From assembly GCF_008710285.1 (NCBI RefSeq), contig NZ_VYQF01000001.1, forward strand, positions 496,001 to 560,000: a DNA stretch of 64,000 bases. Direction: 5' to 3'. The DNA comes from Ginsengibacter hankyongi. Lineage in GTDB: Bacteria; Bacteroidota; Bacteroidia; Chitinophagales; Chitinophagaceae. This document shows, piece by piece, positions 1 through 7,646 of this stretch (position 1 is its first letter; the number at the start of each line of letters is the position of its first letter). The position numbers and the translations under genes are program-made. A model generated the notes under the pieces. That model saw only the letters and a program-made list of their open reading frames with translations, made no database searches and had not been told where the DNA came from.

Positions 1-1072
1 ACACATCTGTTGCAAATATTTGTATCCTGAAATTGGAAATTTTATCACTTAAAGCTTCGTGTAATCCCATGCCGATAGAATAGGCCTCCTGGCCTGTAGA
101 GCAGCCGGCTACCCAGATACGCAAAGGGTTTCCTAAAGATTTATCCTTAATCAATTGAGGTAATACCGTTTTGCATACATGATCGAAAATTACCGGGTCC
201 CGGAAGAACGAAGTAACCGGTATCAGCATGTCCTGGAACAAAATATCCAGTTCGGCTTTGTTCTTCTTTAGGTAGGCTTGGTAGTCGGCAATTTTTTCAA
301 GTTTAAGTATTGCCATCCGGCGCAGAATACGCCTGCGAACAGTTGTTTGTTTGTAATAGGTAAAATCTACTCCACTGTTTGACCGGATAAGAGCAAGTAC
401 CTGTTTAAAGCTTTCTTCCTCGGCCGGTTCTTTTGGTACAGCATGTTCACTTGAAGGGAGTATATTATACGTCTCGCTTAACTTTTTTAATTGATCGGGC
501 ATTTCTTCGGGAGAAAGTATAAAATCCACCACGCCCGCTTTAATAGCGCTTTGAGGCATGGAGTCATACCCGGCGGTATGGAGGTCCTGTGCAAAGGTTA
601 TTCCCCCATGGTCTTTTATTTCCTTTAGCCCTAGCGTGCCATCTGCACCGCTTCCCGATAACACAACACCTATTGCATGGCTTTGGTGCACTTCTGCCAG
701 CGATGAAAAGAAAATATCAATGGGCATATTCCTGTGTCCTTTGGAAGGCCGCGGGCTTAATTGAAGGATCCCATCCGTTGCCACCAGCATTTTATTGGAA
801 GGAATAATGTATACATGATCAGGCTCTACCTTTACATTATCACTTATTTGTTCCACAGGAATCGTTGTTTCCCTTTGAAGAATATCCGGTAAAGAACTGC
901 TGTGATCGGGATGTAAATGCTGCACTAATATGTAGGCTATCCCGGAATGTTCCGGTATAGCCCTTATTAATTTCTTAAAAGCATCCAAACCTCCCGCTGA
1001 TGCACCCACGCCCACAACGGGGAACAGATTTTTTGAGCGGATTTTTGCTTTATTTATATTTGAGGTGGCCAT
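1..1072 (-). CDS. CheB/CheR fusion protein (N-terminal part; runs off the window)
   Basis: The frame starts at an ATG at 1072 on the minus strand and stays open to base 1, so about 357 residues are seen and the C-terminus lies outside. Residues about 17-190 form a CheB methylesterase domain: GVGASAGG holds the nucleophile Ser, QHLHPDH the catalytic His, and LSGSGADG the Asp loop. A CheR methyltransferase follows: the RRR..R helix, TSFFRDP, the SAM-binding WVAGCSTGQEAYS, and FATD. Bacteroidota versions usually continue into PAS and histidine kinase domains, which cannot be seen here. No receiver domain precedes CheB and no chemotaxis genes are nearby, so a sensory role outside flagellar chemotaxis is likely. 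The family call is secure; the signal sensed is unknown. Confidence 0.93.
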   Translation of the reverse strand, partial: MATSNINKAKIRSKNLFPVVGVGASAGGLDAFKKLIRAIPEHSGIAYILVQHLHPDHSSSLPDILQRETTIPVEQISDNVKVEPDHVYIIPSNKMLVATDGILQLSPRPSKGHRNMPIDIFFSSLAEVHQSHAIGVVLSGSGADGTLGLKEIKDHGGITFAQDLHTAGYDSMPQSAIKAGVVDFILSPEEMPDQLKKLSETYNILPSSEHAVPKEPAEEESFKQVLALIRSNSGVDFTYYKQTTVRRRILRRMAILKLEKIADYQAYLKKNKAELDILFQDMLIPVTSFFRDPVIFDHVCKTVLPQLIKDKSLGNPLRIWVAGCSTGQEAYSIGMGLHEALSDKISNFRIQIFATDV

Positions 1073-1620
1073 GGTTACTTTCAATAAATCATTTTAATAA
1101 AATATAAGAGTCAATACAGGACATGCCAAAATCGGGCGGAGGTGCTAAAGACGGGCTTTGATCAGTTTCCTTATTTTTCAAAATTACTCTCAAGACGCAA
1201 TGATGGCGTTTCTTAGAAACAGTAAGGTAGGCTAAATTAAGCCGATCTCACCTTTTTGTTTAGTAAATGCATTGAGCGCCATCTCATTCAACATAAAACG
1301 GCGCCATTTATACATTACCCATAAGGGCCCTGAACATTACATGAATTCCATTCTATTAAATCAAATATATATACCAAAATAATCTTTATAGCTGACGCAG
1401 GTCACTCGCAAATTTGATTCGCATCATTTATTCCGGCTTTTTTTTCCATTTACCATCCGTGAGGACTATATGAAAAAAAGAGGGGCGAATAGACATCCTC
1501 CCCTCGTTTAATCCAATATCCTATAAGTAACCGATGAAAGATATACTAATAGTATGCCAGATATTTGCAGCTTTTCCCTGAAATTTAAACGTATATCTTT
1601 TCCGAAGCAGTATTACGGAT
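1073..1620. other. Intergenic stretch without a recognisable gene
   Basis: No convincing coding frame is seen on either strand. The only clear structure is a minus-strand terminator-like hairpin near 1473-1505, listed separately. The stretch separates the CheB/CheR gene from the tandem repeat array. Confidence 0.5.
1473..1505 (-). terminator. Orphan intrinsic terminator
   Basis: On the minus strand GAGGGG (rc of 1500-1505) pairs with CCCCTC (rc of 1480-1485) and is followed by seven U (A-run at 1473-1479). No minus-strand gene lies immediately upstream, only repeat DNA, so it may be left over from a lost gene. Confidence 0.4.
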
Positions 1621-2440
1621 ACGGGTATACGCTTTTTAATATTGGCAGCGATGAGCTTCAGTCTCCTTATTGCGGAGTATGAACTCCGGGTTAGATCCTT
1701 TGCGTAGGAACCCCAGGTTACGTCATTGCGGGGAAATATGCGAAACTTTTGGGAACTTTGAAATGAAAGGAGCTAAGCATATTTCCGCGGCAATCTCCTA
1801 ATTGCGGAGCTGGAATAACGAGGTGGCATATACGCTTTTTAATATTGGTAGCGATGAGCTTCAACATCCTAATAAAGGGATTGCCGCGGCGCGTAATGTT
1901 TATTTAACTCAAAGCTTTATTTGTGCGCCTCGCAATGACGTCACCTTGGGCCACGGCAATCTCCCCGTTTCGGAGCTGGAATAACGGTGTGGCATATACG
2001 CATTATTGATATTGCGTAGGAACCACCAGGTTACGTCATTGCGGGGAAATATGCGCAACTTTTGGGGAGATTTGAAATGAAAGGAACCAAGCATATTTCC
2101 GCGGCAATCTCCTAATTGCGGAGCTGGAATAACGAGGTGGCATATACGCTTTTTAATATTGGTATCGATGAGCTTCAACATCCTAATAAGGGGATTGCCG
2201 CGGCGCGTAATGTTTATTTAACTCAAAGCTTTATTTGTGCGCCTCGCAATGACGTCACCTTGGGCCACGGCAATCTCCCCGTTTTCGGAGTTGTAATAAC
2301 GGTGTGGCATATACGCATTATTGATATTGCGTAGGAACCACCAGGTTACGTCATTGCGAGGAAATATGCGCAACTTTTGGGGAGATTTGAAATGAAAGGA
2401 ACCAAGCATATTTCCGCGGCAATCTCCTCATTACGGAGCA
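1621..2440. repeat. Tandem repeat, period about 314 bp, with internal hairpins
   Basis: A unit of about 314 bp occurs as a partial, diverged first copy (from about 1621) and then nearly identical copies. The motif CGTCATTGCG starts at 1721, 2034 and 2349 (spacing 313 and 315). Each copy contains GGAAATATGC and, about 45 nt later, its reverse complement GCATATTTCC. It also holds CGCAATGACGTCACC, which is the inverse of GGTTACGTCATTGCG with one mismatch. The whole therefore folds into nested hairpins. The wording TCATTGCG..GGCAATCTCC resembles a dispersed repeat common in Bacteroidota genomes. Short open frames inside repeat in step with the unit and are not taken as genes. Confidence 0.9.
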
Positions 2441-2810
2441 GGAACTCCAGGTCGCGTCCCTGGCGCAGGAAGCCCATATTACGTCAACGCATAAACGCTT
2501 ATAATTACATTACCCCTGACCAGGTCGTCCGAAGCAGTTCCCCTCTTCCCCTGGAGAGGGGTTGGGTTTGAGGCTTATTATGTTGTACGTCTCCCGGCAC
2601 AGTTCCTTTTTATCAAAGAGCTACCTTCTCTATACCTGTGCCCTGCTGAATTCGCTTTCCTCTCGCTACACGTTCGTAGATCGTTCGATTATAGTTCGTT
2701 TTCGGAGATCGAATAACATACGCAATAAATTCCTGGTGTTCCCGTTTTTAACCAAAGGCAGGTAGCCCTGGGGTAGCTGCCTGGTATTTATAACACTTAA
2801 ATTTATTACA
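2441..2810. other. Intergenic stretch upstream of the DUF6266 gene
   Basis: It holds the hairpin repeat at 2534-2577 and, about 25 nt before the next start codon, a hairpin with AGGCAG/CTGCCT arms (about 2757-2783). No coding region is recognised. Confidence 0.45.
2534..2577 (+). repeat. Dispersed CCCCTCT..AGAGGGG hairpin repeat, copy 1
   Basis: A stretch beginning GCAGTTCCCCTCT, with an inverted GAGAGGGG arm and the tail TTGGG..TGAGGCTT, forms a stable hairpin. A second copy is at 5005-5049 in the same orientation. This is the common short dispersed hairpin of many bacterial genomes, with no coding potential. Confidence 0.7.
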
Positions 2811-3452
2811 ATGGCAACCATCCCTTCGGGAATACTCGGGCATTTTATAGGAAAGGCAGGCAATGTTAGCGGCTATATGCGCAACGGAAAAAACTTTCTG
2901 CGCAGCAGGCCCCGCAAAAGCAGGAAGCCGGCAAGCCCTGCGAGGCTTGCCCAACAACAAAAGATAAAGGTATCCAGTGAATTTACAAGAGCTTTCACAG
3001 GCACCGGCTTTTTTAATATTACTTTCCCGCCGTATGGACATTCGGGCTCGGGCTACAACAGGGCTACCAGTGCTTTGCTGAACCTGGCCATAACAGGGGC
3101 TTACCCGGATACTGCGCTCAGCTATCCGCAGGTGCTGGTATCAAAAGGGCAATTACCTCCCGCACAGGATGCATCGGCAACAAGTGATGCGGAAGGAAAT
3201 ATCTATTTCAACTGGACTGATAACACCGGAAACGGCACTGCAAAGGCGGATGACAAGGTGATACTGGTGGCGTATTTGCCGGCGCTAAAGCGGGTGGTTT
3301 TGAGCATGGATGCCGGCCGCAGGGCAGATGGTACTGCTACCCTGCCTGCAGGCGATTTCGCGGGCTATACGGTGGAAACATGGATGGGCTTTGTAAGCAA
3401 AGATGAAAGAGATGCTGCCAACAGCGTGTATACCGGCAGCATTGACTTATAA
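2811..3452 (+). CDS. DUF6266 family protein
   Basis: A 213-residue protein without a signal peptide. The N-terminus has the family signature: MATIPSGILGHFIGKAGNVSGY, then a basic stretch (RNGKNFLRSRPRKSRKP) and an LAQQQKIK segment. The C-terminal half is beta-rich and ends in a conserved-looking region with YTGSIDL. This matches my memory of DUF6266, a Bacteroidota family of unknown function, usually 200-220 residues, so the length is normal. It is flanked by repeat DNA upstream and an unknown gene 66 bp downstream on the same strand. No catalytic motif is visible. Confidence 0.8.
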   Translation: MATIPSGILGHFIGKAGNVSGYMRNGKNFLRSRPRKSRKPASPARLAQQQKIKVSSEFTRAFTGTGFFNITFPPYGHSGSGYNRATSALLNLAITGAYPDTALSYPQVLVSKGQLPPAQDASATSDAEGNIYFNWTDNTGNGTAKADDKVILVAYLPALKRVVLSMDAGRRADGTATLPAGDFAGYTVETWMGFVSKDERDAANSVYTGSIDL

Positions 3453-3518
3453 CCGGGAATACTAACTGTTTTATTCAGACGTTATCAATTTTAATAGTCA
3501 ACCTAAAAAATTAATTAT

Positions 3519-4175
3519 ATGATTGTCTTGTCAATGAAACCGGAGGAGATTTACCAGGAGATTATGCGGGATTTTGTAAGCGTCAATCGTAAGGCCTATA
3601 CGGAGGGAATGATTCTTCTCCAGGAAAGGCGGCGCAAAAAGCTGGCTCACTTATTCCGTATTATTTCTTACAAAACGCCCCATCTTAATCAATGGCAAAT
3701 CATTATAAGTTCAGACACAATTGGTATTAAGCGGGGATTCTATTTAAAAAGCAGGGATAGCCGGGGCCTTGCAGTATATATGATACAATTTGTAAACTCC
3801 GGCACCCATGAAGAAGAAAAACTGGTGATGAAATACAACCAGCATTTCTTTGAACGGTACAACGAAAGAATGGGCCTTGGCCTCACCGACACTTCCAAAG
3901 TGATCGCTCATTTTTTTAAATATAATCTCGAAAGTGCTATGGGCGAGACGGAAATGCTTGACAATGGCATCTGCGCCCTGCATTTTGTGTATCCGCAAGG
4001 TATGGGCATTGCCTGGAAAGATGTGGCCCGCAAAACGATCCATATTAAAACATTTATTCCCAATGAAACGATGAGTAAAAAGCTCCTTAGCCTGGCCGAG
4101 CACATTAAAAATTCCGGCGATGATGATGAGTTCTTCATTAAGGTAAGGCCGGAGAATATACACAAGGCGTTTTGA
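3519..4175 (+). CDS. Hypothetical protein
   Basis: A 218-residue soluble protein that I do not recognise. The ATG at 3519 is the longest start; an ATG at 3534 (MKPEEIYQ) has a more typical N-terminus and could be the true one. There is no signal peptide or membrane helix. The middle holds a striking HFFERYNERMGLG segment (about residues 109-121), a pattern with His, Arg and Glu that recurs in uncharacterised Bacteroidota proteins. The N-terminal part is basic (ERRRKK). It stands alone between the DUF6266 gene and a repeat-flanked GxxExxY gene, so this looks like a variable locus. No function is proposed. Confidence 0.7.
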   Translation: MIVLSMKPEEIYQEIMRDFVSVNRKAYTEGMILLQERRRKKLAHLFRIISYKTPHLNQWQIIISSDTIGIKRGFYLKSRDSRGLAVYMIQFVNSGTHEEEKLVMKYNQHFFERYNERMGLGLTDTSKVIAHFFKYNLESAMGETEMLDNGICALHFVYPQGMGIAWKDVARKTIHIKTFIPNETMSKKLLSLAEHIKNSGDDDEFFIKVRPENIHKAF

Positions 4176-4213
4176 GGATTTTTAGCTTGTTGGCTGAACC
4201 GTGATTTGTATGA

Positions 4214-4319
4214 TTGTCTGAACCATGATCTGCCTGATTAAAGGATTATCACGATTAATATCAAACGTGCATTTAAATCATTTTAATCGGGCTAATCCTA
4301 TTAATAATGGTTTAGACAA
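4214..4319. repeat. GxxExxY-flanking palindromic repeat, unit 1
   Basis: The unit begins TTGTCTGAACCATGAT and ends with the inverse (ATAATGGTTTAGACAA), with GATTAAAGGATTATC and ATTTAAATCAT inside. It ends 10 nt from the stop codon of the GxxExxY gene. Units 2 and 3 and a partial unit lie on the other side of that gene. Confidence 0.85.
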
Positions 4320-4329
4320 TCCTTCCAGG

Positions 4330-4701
4330 TTATTTTTTATTATTGTGAACTCGTTTGAATTCCAAACTTCTTGCCCCGAAATTTAACAGCAATCCTATCT
4401 CCATTTTGTAGGCCTCAAGGTAATTCATCACTTGTGCTAAATGAACGTCTTCCAATTTTATCAGTGCTTTGAGTTCAACCATAACTTTCTCTTCAACAAA
4501 AAAGTCAACACGTCTTGTTCCTATTTCGGAATCACGATAATATATCGGCATTTCCAACTCTCTCGAAAATTTTAAGTCTGCTAAATGCATTTCCATTTCC
4601 AATGCCCTTTGATAGATGACCTCCTGGAATCCATTGCCCAATCGTCTATGCACTTCCATTGCACAACCGATAATCTTTTTTGTAAGTTCTTCGTATAACA
4701 T
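4330..4701 (-). CDS. GxxExxY family protein (PD-(D/E)XK nuclease-like fold)
   Basis: A 123-residue protein with the name-giving motif GFQEVIY (about residues 24-30) and a nuclease-like core: VDFFVEEKVMVELK supplies the spaced Asp and Glu-x-Lys of the PD-(D/E)XK superfamily. The C-terminal LLNFGARSLEFKRV is also typical. The length is normal for the family. The gene is bracketed by palindromic repeats, one unit 10 nt beyond its stop and three further copies upstream of its start, so gene and repeats appear to travel as a unit. The function in the cell is not established; a role in DNA processing or in spread of the repeat is only inference. Confidence 0.9.
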   Translation of the reverse strand: MLYEELTKKIIGCAMEVHRRLGNGFQEVIYQRALEMEMHLADLKFSRELEMPIYYRDSEIGTRRVDFFVEEKVMVELKALIKLEDVHLAQVMNYLEAYKMEIGLLLNFGARSLEFKRVHNNKK

Positions 4702-4725
4702 AATCTAGTCAAGATAATAAATAAT

Positions 4726-4976
4726 TTGTCTGCACCATGATTCGCATAAATAAAGGATTAATTTGTCTGAACCTTGATTCGCTTGATTAAAGGATTGTCA
4801 GGATTAATTTTAGATGTGCATTTAAATCATGGTAATCGAGCAAATCCTTTTCATCATGGTTCAGATAAAGAGATTGTCTGAACCATGATTTGCCTGATTA
4901 AAGGATTATCAGGATTAATATTAGATACGCGTTTAAATCATGGTAATCTCATAATCCCTTTAATCATGGTTCAGAA
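4726..4976. repeat. GxxExxY-flanking palindromic repeats: partial unit, unit 2 and unit 3
   Basis: A truncated copy at about 4726-4760 (TTGTCTGCACCATGATTCGC) is followed by two full palindromic units at 4763-4868 and 4874-4976. Both full units open with TTGTCTGAACC and close with ATCATGGTTCAGA. They are near-identical to the unit at 4214-4319. The region is about 100 nt of imperfect hairpin per unit, with no credible gene. Confidence 0.85.
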
Positions 4977-5004
4977 AATGGCGATTCCATGTGCCGCTCT
5001 TCCA

Positions 5005-5049
5005 GACCAGTTCCCCTCTCCCTGGGAGAGAGGTTTGGGGATAAGGCTT
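5005..5049 (+). repeat. Dispersed CCCCTCTC..GAGAGAGG hairpin repeat, copy 2
   Basis: CCAGTTCCCCTCTCCCTGGG with a GAGAGAGG arm and the tail TTTGGGGATAAGGCTTG. It corresponds to the copy at 2534-2577. Confidence 0.7.
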
Positions 5050-5198
5050 GAACTCTCAGAGAGACTTGAACAGCAAATGAATCATTAATTCCCATACAGC
5101 GCTTTTTGATCTAAGCTCCAACGGCTATAGTTATCATTTTTAAAGTTATATTTATGTAATACTGGCACAGAATTTTCTTCACATTTCTAAACTTCATT

Positions 5199-5711
5199 AT
5201 GCAAAACAATACCATGCAGCGCAAAGATTTAACCGACTCTCCCGATGACCAACGCGAAATGCAGCAACCCGATGAGACGGTAATTAACTTACCGGATGTG
5301 GAAGATATCCCAGGCCAGGAAAATATTATTCCGGCACCGATGGGGGAAATGGCCGATGAAACCATTGCATCGGCAGATGAAGAAGCTGACGAACTCTTCG
5401 GAGATGACATTAACGAAAATGCCGATTCCAACGTTACCCAAACAGAAAAAGAGGATCTTGAAATTTCAGCTAATGATATGCCATCGAAAGATGATACCAA
5501 TTTACGGAAAGCATCTCTCGACAATACAGATGATGACGGAACTCCTTTAAATGAAGGCAGCTTTAAAAATGATATAGCCGGGGATGACCTGGATGTTCCG
5601 GGTGCAGAAGAGGATGATGAAGACGAAGAGATTGGCGAAGAAGATGAAGAAAATAATGATTATAGCCTTGGCGGTGATAACCATGATGATACGCCGTCTG
5701 ATAACTTTTAA
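5199..5711 (+). CDS. Very acidic, probably disordered protein
   Basis: A 170-residue protein dominated by Asp and Glu, with no signal peptide, no membrane helix and almost no aromatic residues. The C-terminus carries a conserved-looking block, DVPGAEEDDEDEEIGEEDEEN followed by YSLGGDNHDD, which I recall from small uncharacterised Bacteroidota proteins. The middle part is variable and polar. An ATG at 5214 (MQRKD) is an alternative start. A TATATTTA promoter-like element lies about 40 nt upstream. No function can be assigned; charge mimicry or a chaperone-like role would be guesswork. Confidence 0.75.
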   Translation: MQNNTMQRKDLTDSPDDQREMQQPDETVINLPDVEDIPGQENIIPAPMGEMADETIASADEEADELFGDDINENADSNVTQTEKEDLEISANDMPSKDDTNLRKASLDNTDDDGTPLNEGSFKNDIAGDDLDVPGAEEDDEDEEIGEEDEENNDYSLGGDNHDDTPSDNF

Positions 5712-5782
5712 TTATCCCCGTCTGCCCAGTGTATATCATTATAATCAGCTTCAGTCTGCTCCATTTTTTGTAATTTGAGCCT

Positions 5783-6577
5783 ATGGCATTACCGGATTTT
5801 ACAACTCCTTACTGGCTTATATTGATTACGCTGATTTTTTTTATAATCATTACAGGAAGGTATTTTTTAGTGGCAGGAATATTTTACCTGGTGTTTTATG
5901 TTTGGTTTCCTGAAAAGTGGAAAACGCGTAAAATAAATACAAGGAAGTACAGGCCCGGCCAGTTTAAAACGGAAGTGAAATGGAGTATGATCACAGCTTT
6001 GCTTTTCTCAATTGCGGGTACGGGTACCGTTATATTGTGGCAAAAAGGATTTACAAAAGTTTATACTGATCTAAATGAATACGGCTGGTGGTATTTGCCA
6101 GTAAGCCTTATTATTTTTATGCTGCTCCATGAAACTTATTATTACTGGCTTCACCGCTGGATGCATCATCCCGCGGTGTTTAAGATTGTACATAAGGTGC
6201 ACCACGATAGTAACATTACCAGTCCCTTTACCGCCTTTTCATTTCACCCGCTGGAAGGTGTATTCCAGGCTATCTTTTTACCCATAATGTTGATGATTTT
6301 ACCCATGCATTATTATGTAATAATTCTCCAGCTTTCCATTATGACAGTAAGCAGTGTTATCAATCACCTGGACATAGAAATTTATCCTGAAAGATTTAAT
6401 GATCATTTTCTCGGCAGATGGCTTATCGGGGCAACCCATCATTCTTTACATCATAAGCAGTTTAAATACAACTATGGCTTATATTTCACTTTCTGGGATA
6501 AGTTAAAGAAAACAGAAAGCCCTCACTTTAAAAAACTCTTTACATCCACTACGTCAAAATTTACTGCAGGTAAGTAA
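5783..6577 (+). CDS. Fatty acid hydroxylase / sterol desaturase family protein
   Basis: A 264-residue integral membrane protein with the histidine clusters of the diiron membrane hydroxylases: HETYYYWLHRWMHH (about residues 116-129), HKVHHD (136-141) and a late ATHHSLHHKQF. At least four hydrophobic segments surround them, two before the first cluster. Family members use O2 and reductant to hydroxylate or desaturate lipids at the membrane face. In Bacteroidota they may act on sphingolipid, carotenoid or fatty acyl chains; the substrate here cannot be told. It lies 71 bp after the acidic protein gene on the same strand. The family is secure. Confidence 0.92.
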   Translation: MALPDFTTPYWLILITLIFFIIITGRYFLVAGIFYLVFYVWFPEKWKTRKINTRKYRPGQFKTEVKWSMITALLFSIAGTGTVILWQKGFTKVYTDLNEYGWWYLPVSLIIFMLLHETYYYWLHRWMHHPAVFKIVHKVHHDSNITSPFTAFSFHPLEGVFQAIFLPIMLMILPMHYYVIILQLSIMTVSSVINHLDIEIYPERFNDHFLGRWLIGATHHSLHHKQFKYNYGLYFTFWDKLKKTESPHFKKLFTSTTSKFTAGK

Positions 6578-6680
6578 TTAAACCCTATAGAAACCATCGG
6601 ATTAAGCCCGTGCAGGCAATTACCAAAAGCTAATTTTTAAATTAACAATACAATCACTTCCATCAATAATTTAAAAACAC

Positions 6681-6688
6681 TATCTTCG
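6681..6688 (+). promoter_or_regulatory. Probable -7 element of the cold-shock gene promoter
   Basis: TATCTTCG resembles the Bacteroidota -7 consensus TAnnTTTG with one mismatch, 31 nt before the ATG of the cold-shock gene. The -33 region (around 6658) is weak. Confidence 0.4.
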
Positions 6689-6719
6689 CAGTTAATATTT
6701 TTTAAATAACAACAATACA

Positions 6720-6923
6720 ATGGACAACAAAACAACAGGAACCGTAAAATTTTTCAACAGCGAAAAAGGCTTCGGTTTCATTAAACACGATGATTCTTCA
6801 AAAGAAACATTTGTACATGCAAGCGGTTTGATTGACGAAATCAAAGAAAATGATCACGTAGAATTCGACTTGCAAAATGGTCAAAAAGGCATGAATGCCG
6901 TTAATGTGAAATTAATCGGCTAA
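6720..6923 (+). CDS. Cold-shock domain protein (CspA family)
   Basis: A 67-residue single-domain OB-fold protein. It has both RNA-binding motifs, KGFGFI (RNP1) and FVHAS (RNP2), and the usual N-terminus TGTVKFFNSEKG. The length is standard. Such proteins bind single-stranded RNA or DNA and melt secondary structure. The gene is monocistronic: a promoter-like element lies 31 nt upstream and an intrinsic terminator follows 22 nt after the stop. Confidence 0.97.
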   Translation: MDNKTTGTVKFFNSEKGFGFIKHDDSSKETFVHASGLIDEIKENDHVEFDLQNGQKGMNAVNVKLIG

Positions 6924-6945
6924 AATCGATATTTTCAAAATTACA

Positions 6946-6973
6946 AGGGTAGCCCAACGGCTGCCCTTTTTTT
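6946..6973 (+). terminator. Intrinsic terminator of the cold-shock gene
   Basis: GGGTAGCC, a four-base loop, then GGCTGCCC and seven T. The stem has 8 pairs with one G-T wobble. It sits just before the convergent gene that ends at 6977. Confidence 0.85.
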
Positions 6974-6976
6974 ATG

Positions 6977-7561
6977 TTATAATTTTGGAATTAAGCCGGG
7001 AACTTTCTTCATGTATTCTGTGTAATCTTTTCCAAACTCCTTGACCAGTTTCTTTTCTTCGAATTTTATTCCAACCAAAACATACATTGTTATAGCTACT
7101 ACTGCAATTAAATTATTTAAAAAAGGAAAAATAAAAAAGAGTCCCCACACAAATAATAATGTACCGAGGTATAATGGATGGCGCACATATTTATGAATTC
7201 CATTCAGTTTCAATTCAGCCGGGGGAGTTGCCAGGTAAATAGAGCGAATGCCGCTTAATAATTTAAAATATTTAAAAATGGATACGAACATTATTGCGAA
7301 GCCGGGAATTACCAACAACAGGAATGAAATATATTTTAGCATTAAAGAGTTTAGTAAGAGCGGGCTTTTAAATGAATATTGAAACCATAGTATAAAGATT
7401 AAAGAAATGGTGGCAAACAATGTATATATAAGCCGGTAATACCTGTAGAATTTAGTGCTTACCTGTTTTACATAAATCTTCACCTTCGTTGAAGCAAGTA
7501 CACTGTGTAAGATAAAATAGGCGATCCATGAAAGCGCAAGAACAAGGTAGTTATAAGACAA
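6977..7561 (-). CDS. NnrU / isoprenylcysteine carboxyl methyltransferase-like membrane protein
   Basis: A 194-residue protein with five or six hydrophobic segments. The C-terminal half has the membrane methyltransferase signature: NGIHKYVRHPLYLGTLL (about residues 122-138), then a FEEKKLVKEFGKDYTEYMKKVPGLIP tail, as in PEMT/ICMT-type enzymes and NnrU-like proteins. The RHP motif and the late E..L..EFG..Y block form the SAM site in this superfamily. The natural substrate is unknown. It is transcribed away from the DUF6263 gene at 7647 and converges on the cold-shock gene. Confidence 0.82.
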   Translation of the reverse strand: MSYNYLVLALSWIAYFILHSVLASTKVKIYVKQVSTKFYRYYRLIYTLFATISLIFILWFQYSFKSPLLLNSLMLKYISFLLLVIPGFAIMFVSIFKYFKLLSGIRSIYLATPPAELKLNGIHKYVRHPLYLGTLLFVWGLFFIFPFLNNLIAVVAITMYVLVGIKFEEKKLVKEFGKDYTEYMKKVPGLIPKL

Positions 7562-7618
7562 ATTTTTTTGTTGAAAAGATACATAAATTTCAATTTTAAT
7601 AAGTATAGCAAGCCAACT

Positions 7619-7626
7619 TATATTTG
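7619..7626 (+). promoter_or_regulatory. -7 promoter element of the DUF6263 gene
   Basis: TATATTTG is a perfect match to the Bacteroidota -7 consensus TAnnTTTG, 20 nt before the ATG at 7647. The -33 motif is weak. Confidence 0.55.
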
Positions 7627-7646
7627 CAGTTCAACTAAAAAAACAA

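Noticed and set aside
1802-2409. Several overlapping reading frames of 60-90 codons in the repeat array
   Set aside because: They repeat in step with the 314-bp unit on both strands and encode no known motif; they are by-products of the repeat.
3519-4701. Toxin-antitoxin pair formed by the unknown gene and the GxxExxY gene
   Set aside because: They are convergent, on opposite strands, and neither resembles a toxin or antitoxin family.
5111-5524. Minus-strand frame opposite the acidic protein, Ser-rich
   Set aside because: It is the shadow of GAT/GAA codons of the acidic gene and has no conserved feature.
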